The notes under the pieces: generated by a model
What the model was told of the DNA's origin: nothing
Database searches by the model: none
The model's input: the letters and a program-made list of their open reading frames with translations, nothing else
Made by a program: the position numbers and the translations under genes
In this document: in pieces, positions 60,580 to 64,000 of the stretch
Layout of the letters: each line of letters starts with the position of its first letter
Numbering within the stretch: the first letter of the stretch is position 1
Assembly: GCA_900539735.1 (NCBI GenBank)
Contig: UQDE01000005.1
Coordinates: 14,876 to 78,875 of the forward strand
Source: an uncultured Collinsella sp.
Lineage (GTDB): Bacteria > Actinomycetota > Coriobacteriia > Coriobacteriales > Coriobacteriaceae
Direction of reading: 5' to 3'
Length of the DNA stretch: 64,000 bases

Positions 60580-61791
60580 CTATGCATTAAAAACGTAACG
60601 ATCCAGGCGGTCGCACGCCTCCTTTACGCGCGAAAGCGGCAGCGCCAGGTTCACGCGAATGTGGCAGGGCCCGTGGAACGGGCGGCCGTCCTGATAGCCC
60701 ACGCCTACGCGGGCGCCCTCGTCGAGCAGCCATTGAATGTCGCGACCGTGTGCACGGCACCACTCCGTGCAGTCCAGGAACACCATATAGGTGCCCTGCG
60801 GGCGCGAATAGGTCACGCCCTTAAAATGCTCGTCCACGTAATCACAGAAGTAGTCGACGTTGCCCTTGATGACCTCGTTGAGCTCGTCCACCCACTCGTA
60901 GCCTTGCGGCTGGTAGGCACCGATGAGCGCATGCATCGAGAGGACATTCATCTCGTTGTAGTGAGTCTTGTTGGACACGGCGCACACGCGGTCGCGCAGC
61001 GTCTCGTTGTAGATGATGTGGTAGCTGCCAACCAGGCCCGCCAGGTTGAAGGTCTTGCTAGGTGCATAAAGAGCCACCGTGCGCATGCGGGCGTCCTCGC
61101 TCACCGACTGCGTCGGAATATGCTTGTGCCCGGGACGGATGATGTCGGACCAAATCTCGTCCGAGATCACCACGCAATCGTGCCGGCGATAGATGTCCAT
61201 GGCGCGCTCGATCTCGTCGCGCTCCCACACGCGGCCGCAGGGATTGTGCGGCGAGCAGAACACCGCGGCATGGATATGGTTTTGGGCGAGCTTGTGCTCC
61301 ATGTCCTCAAAGTCCATGCGCCACACGCCTTGCTCGTCGAGCTTCAGCGGGCTATGGACTATACGGTAGCCCGCAGCCTCGATGGACTTGGTAAAACCGA
61401 TGTAGGTGGGGCTGTGGACCAACACCGCGTCGCCCGGCTGAACGTACGCGCGAAGCGTCGATACCACACCGCCCAGCACGCCGTTTTCATAGCCGATATG
61501 CTCGGGAAGCAGGCCCTCGACGTCATTGCGGCGACTCTGCCATTCGATGATGCGATCGAAGTACTCGGCACGCGGATCAAAGTAGCCAAACATAGGGTGC
61601 TGGGCGCGCTGAATGATGTGTTCCTGAACCGTGGGCACGGTGGCAAAGTTCATATCGGCCACCCACATGGGGATGCGGTCGAAGCCCTCGTCGGGTACGT
61701 TTGGCGCCATGCCGGGGATCTCACCCCAGGAGTCAACGGCAATGGCGTCCATACCGTGGCGGTCGATGATTGAGGTGAAGTCGTATTTCAT
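60580..61791 (-). CDS. MalY/PatB-type PLP aminotransferase (cystathionine beta-lyase family)
   Basis: The 403-residue protein has the MalY/PatB core: MWVADMNFATVP, FCSPHNPCGRVW, SDEIWSDI and the PLP lysine in YAPSKTFNLAGL. Members cleave cystathionine or cysteine to thiol, pyruvate and ammonia. ATG 61791 with GGGAG upstream gives the normal length; a longer extension of about 110 residues lacks homology. It may release homocysteine for the MetE-like enzyme. Confidence 0.9.
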   Translation of the reverse strand: MKYDFTSIIDRHGMDAIAVDSWGEIPGMAPNVPDEGFDRIPMWVADMNFATVPTVQEHIIQRAQHPMFGYFDPRAEYFDRIIEWQSRRNDVEGLLPEHIGYENGVLGGVVSTLRAYVQPGDAVLVHSPTYIGFTKSIEAAGYRIVHSPLKLDEQGVWRMDFEDMEHKLAQNHIHAAVFCSPHNPCGRVWERDEIERAMDIYRRHDCVVISDEIWSDIIRPGHKHIPTQSVSEDARMRTVALYAPSKTFNLAGLVGSYHIIYNETLRDRVCAVSNKTHYNEMNVLSMHALIGAYQPQGYEWVDELNEVIKGNVDYFCDYVDEHFKGVTYSRPQGTYMVFLDCTEWCRAHGRDIQWLLDEGARVGVGYQDGRPFHGPCHIRVNLALPLSRVKEACDRLDRYVFNA

Positions 61792-61904
61792 GCTGAGCTC
61801 CCGTGCAAAGTGGGTTGTTTTGGTAGGCGTTATTGTCCACCAAGATGGTCGGCTTTGGCACGGGTTTCGGGCTGAATTTGGCAGGAGCGCAAACGCCGCA
61901 ATGG

Positions 61905-62651
61905 CTACCTTTGCGCCTCGTCGACATCCGTCACGGTCAACTGCGTCCCGTCGACCGTGAACGACACGTCGAGCCCAGCATAGGCCAAGTGGTAGACGCG
62001 ATCGGGCTCGTGTTTGCTGCCAGCACGGCGCGGATCCTGGCGAAGGACCTCGATTAAGCCGGGCAACTTTGTTGGCGGGACCTTGTCTTGCAGCGCCTGT
62101 GGGAACTCGACGTTGAGCTCTTGCCACGGGTTGTCCTCGATCCAGCCGCCCGTCGCATCCGGGTGACAGTCCGCAAACGGAATGTAGGGCTTGATGTCGT
62201 AGATGGGCGTACCGTCGCGCAGGTCGGCGCCCAGCACGTGAATGATGGGACCGTCAGCGGTGAGCTCAACGCGGTCGAGCTTTACGCAGGTAAGGCCGAT
62301 GGGGTTGGGCCGAAACGGGCTACGCGTGGCAAACACGCCCACGCGCTCGGCACCCCCCAGGCGCGGCGGACGCACGGTCTTTGACCATTTGGCATTGGTG
62401 CCAGCCTTGTCCCGCGTCTTGGCATCGGCAGCGATGTCTCCTGCCGTGCCGCCGGGCGTCCCATTTTCAAAACGCCAAAGCAGCCATAAGTGCGAGAAAG
62501 ATTCGAGCCCAGCGACCGCGGCGTTAGAGGCAAACTCCGGCTCAAAGACAATACGCCCCTCAAGATGAGGCGCCAAAAAGCTGTTGCGCGGAATGCCAAA
62601 CTTTTGCGGCAGGTCGGTATGTATGTGTGCAATAGGTTCCATGCCGGTCAT
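61905..62651 (-). CDS. trmO: tRNA (adenine37-N6)-methyltransferase TrmO
   Basis: The 248-residue enzyme has MEPIAHIHTDLPQKFGIPR, GLESFSHLWLLW and FATRSPFRPNPIGLT, the TsaA/TrmO signature. It N6-methylates t6A37 of threonine tRNAs. The start at 62651 (MTGMEP) or 62642 is uncertain, because neither has a good ribosome site. A longer N-terminal extension in frame is not supported. Confidence 0.88.
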   Translation of the reverse strand: MTGMEPIAHIHTDLPQKFGIPRNSFLAPHLEGRIVFEPEFASNAAVAGLESFSHLWLLWRFENGTPGGTAGDIAADAKTRDKAGTNAKWSKTVRPPRLGGAERVGVFATRSPFRPNPIGLTCVKLDRVELTADGPIIHVLGADLRDGTPIYDIKPYIPFADCHPDATGGWIEDNPWQELNVEFPQALQDKVPPTKLPGLIEVLRQDPRRAGSKHEPDRVYHLAYAGLDVSFTVDGTQLTVTDVDEAQR

Positions 62652-62783
62652 TGTACGGCATGAGCGCACGAGGCGCTGCGCGTAATTCCCCACCGCGGTC
62701 GCCCGTCGTGCAACCAACGGTTGCTTGGAAGGGTGCCTGCCGCCGCGTATGCTTAAGCCATCAACCGGCAGAAAGGAGCCGTC

Positions 62784-63611
62784 ATGGCCTTTGCAGAAAA
62801 ACTCATCGCCGTCCGCCGTGCCAACAATCTCACCCAAGAGCAGCTTGCCGCCAAGCTCTACGTCACACGCCAGGCCATCAGCCGGTGGGAGCGCGGCGAG
62901 GTCACACCGGGCATCGACATGATGAAGCTCATCGCCGCCGTAACCGGAGAACCGCTGTCCCACCTGCTCGAAATGCCTGAGCACTATTGCCAGAGCTGCG
63001 GCATGATACTCACGCCCGACGACTGCGGCACCGATGCCACGGGCACCGCGACCGATCATTACTGCAAGTGGTGCTACGACCACGGCAAGTACACCTATGA
63101 CACCACCATGGAGGCAATGATTGAGGATTGTGCCCCGCGCCTGGCACAAAACACCGGCATGTCGCTCGACGAAGCCGTCTCGCTCATGGGCGCCGTCCTG
63201 CCGCAACTGGAGCGCTGGCGCACCATGCAGGAAAACGAGGCGCGCTACGGTGCCGAGGCGCGGGCGCGCTACGGCGATGAGGCTATCGATGCAGCAAACG
63301 AAGCGTTGCTGGACATGGACCCCGAGACATGGAACGACATGAAGGAACTTGAACGCGCTATTCTGGGCCAGCTCTCAATTGCCATGGGCATTGGCGACCC
63401 AGAAAGCAACGAGGCTCGTAAGCTTGTCGCGATGCATCGTCGCTGGATTGCTCTCAACTGGGGATGCGAGCCCCAAGACGAGGCGTACCTGGGCCTCGCC
63501 CACGGTTATCTTGCCGACCAGCGCTTTGTTGACTACTACGACAAGCCCTGCGCCACCGGAGCCACGGCGTTTCTGGTCCAGGCCATCGAGTCTTCGTTGA
63601 CGCGCGCATAG
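62784..63611 (+). CDS. XRE-family regulator with zinc ribbon and TipAS-like domain
   Basis: The 275-residue protein has an HTH (residues about 5-56, LTQEQLAAKLYVTRQAISRWE), a zinc ribbon (Cys69, Cys72, Cys94, Cys97, with YCKWCYDHGKYTY), and a C-terminal TipAS-like domain (about 145-270, RRWIALNWGC...YLADQRFVDYYDK...GATAFLVQAI). TipAS is usually fused to a MerR HTH and binds thiopeptides; here it is joined to a different HTH and a zinc ribbon. AAAGGAG precedes the ATG. Confidence 0.88.
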   Translation: MAFAEKLIAVRRANNLTQEQLAAKLYVTRQAISRWERGEVTPGIDMMKLIAAVTGEPLSHLLEMPEHYCQSCGMILTPDDCGTDATGTATDHYCKWCYDHGKYTYDTTMEAMIEDCAPRLAQNTGMSLDEAVSLMGAVLPQLERWRTMQENEARYGAEARARYGDEAIDAANEALLDMDPETWNDMKELERAILGQLSIAMGIGDPESNEARKLVAMHRRWIALNWGCEPQDEAYLGLAHGYLADQRFVDYYDKPCATGATAFLVQAIESSLTRA

Positions 63612-63662
63612 ACCGCGGCGGCTTTGGGTATTTCAATCAAAACCTCAACCGATTGGAGACCT

Positions 63663-63908
63663 ATGGCTACTAATCACGAGCTCGCGCTGTACGTTATGAC
63701 CGGCTGCCCGTATTGCTTAAAGGTCAAGCACTTTTTGGCCGATAACGGCGTGACCATTCCCGAGCGCAATATCTCGACCGATTCCGATGCCGAACAGACA
63801 CTCATCGCCGTCGGCGGAAAACGCCAGGTTCCCTGCCTGTTCATCGACGGCAAACCACTCTACGAATCGAGCGACATCATCGCGTGGGTGCAGGAAAACC
63901 TGCTCTAG
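63663..63908 (+). CDS. Glutaredoxin
   Basis: The 81-residue protein has the CPYC active site (MTGCPYCLKVK), RQVPCLFIDGK with the cis-Pro and ESSDIIAWV. It reduces disulfides. ATG 63663 with GGAG upstream is preferred over a longer start 13 codons earlier. It follows the XRE-TipAS gene. Confidence 0.9.
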   Translation: MATNHELALYVMTGCPYCLKVKHFLADNGVTIPERNISTDSDAEQTLIAVGGKRQVPCLFIDGKPLYESSDIIAWVQENLL

Positions 63909-63965
63909 TACGCACGCTCTGTCCGTCCAGGGCCCCAACCCATACGACCCAAACATGTACACCAG

Positions 63966-64000
63966 CATCCAAAGTCGACATTTTTCGACATCTTTGGATG
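63966..64000. repeat. Palindrome at the window end
   Basis: CATCCAAAG and CTTTGGATG pair, with TCGA repeats inside. The region from 63909 to the end has no gene. Confidence 0.5.

Noticed and set aside
61792..62127. Extended N-terminus of the MalY-type enzyme
   Set aside because: It overlaps the TrmO gene, and the ATG at 61791 has its own ribosome site.

Overview
The window is a dense, GC-rich (about 60%) bacterial chromosome segment. Codon use, strong AGGAGG-type ribosome sites and gene content (bile salt hydrolase, many LysR/EamA pairs, GGDEF/EAL proteins, substrate-binding-domain histidine kinases) suggest a gut actinobacterium of the Coriobacteriia, most likely Collinsella or a close relative. 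That placement is inference. I see no rRNA, tRNA, CRISPR array, transposase or phage block. Most genes are chromosomal housekeeping, transport and regulatory functions.

Layout. 0-3.4 kb: an RGG-rich protein, an MFS exporter and a peptide deformylase-like protein, bounded by two inverted copies of a rod-shaped palindromic element that starts at a stop codon. 3.4-10 kb: a helix-turn-helix/aminotransferase fusion with a possible internal start and a palindromic operator, a divergent LysR/EamA pair, a Kup potassium transporter and a bile salt hydrolase. 10.5-16 kb: a second deformylase-like protein, two nucleobase permeases (AzgA and UraA types), an esterase and a MetE-like methyltransferase. 16-20 kb: a LysR/HAD operon and a TPP-riboswitch operon (thiM, thiamine-binding protein, thiE). 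20-26 kb: a patatin lipase and two paralogous cyclic-di-GMP proteins. 26-37 kb: redox proteins, a CobW GTPase, TrmL, two paralogous AAA ATPases (one overlapping a UvrA-like ABC ATPase), a TetM-like ribosome-protection GTPase and small proteins. 37-47 kb: RsmJ and RlmA rRNA methyltransferases, a MATE exporter, a second LysR/EamA pair, Ung, an SDR, a preQ1-riboswitch-controlled queuosine-precursor transporter and RF3. 47-53.8 kb: a GntR/ABC operon whose GntR reading frame is broken, an inverted-repeat element, a third EamA exporter, an EFR1 ferredoxin, a ClC channel, a LOG-family hydrolase and a K+ channel. 54-64 kb: two hybrid sensor kinases using periplasmic-binding-protein-type sensors (one fused, one split), a PNPOx-fold protein, a MalY-type aminotransferase, TrmO, an XRE/zinc-ribbon/TipAS regulator and a glutaredoxin.

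The observations I rate highest are the paired rod-like 3' palindromes with compensatory changes, the AAA ATPase/UvrA-like operon behind three tandem 10-bp repeats, the HTH-aminotransferase gene with an internal Shine-Dalgarno site, the XRE-zinc-TipAS fusion, and the fused versus split sensor kinases. Several families of imperfect palindromes are scattered between genes.
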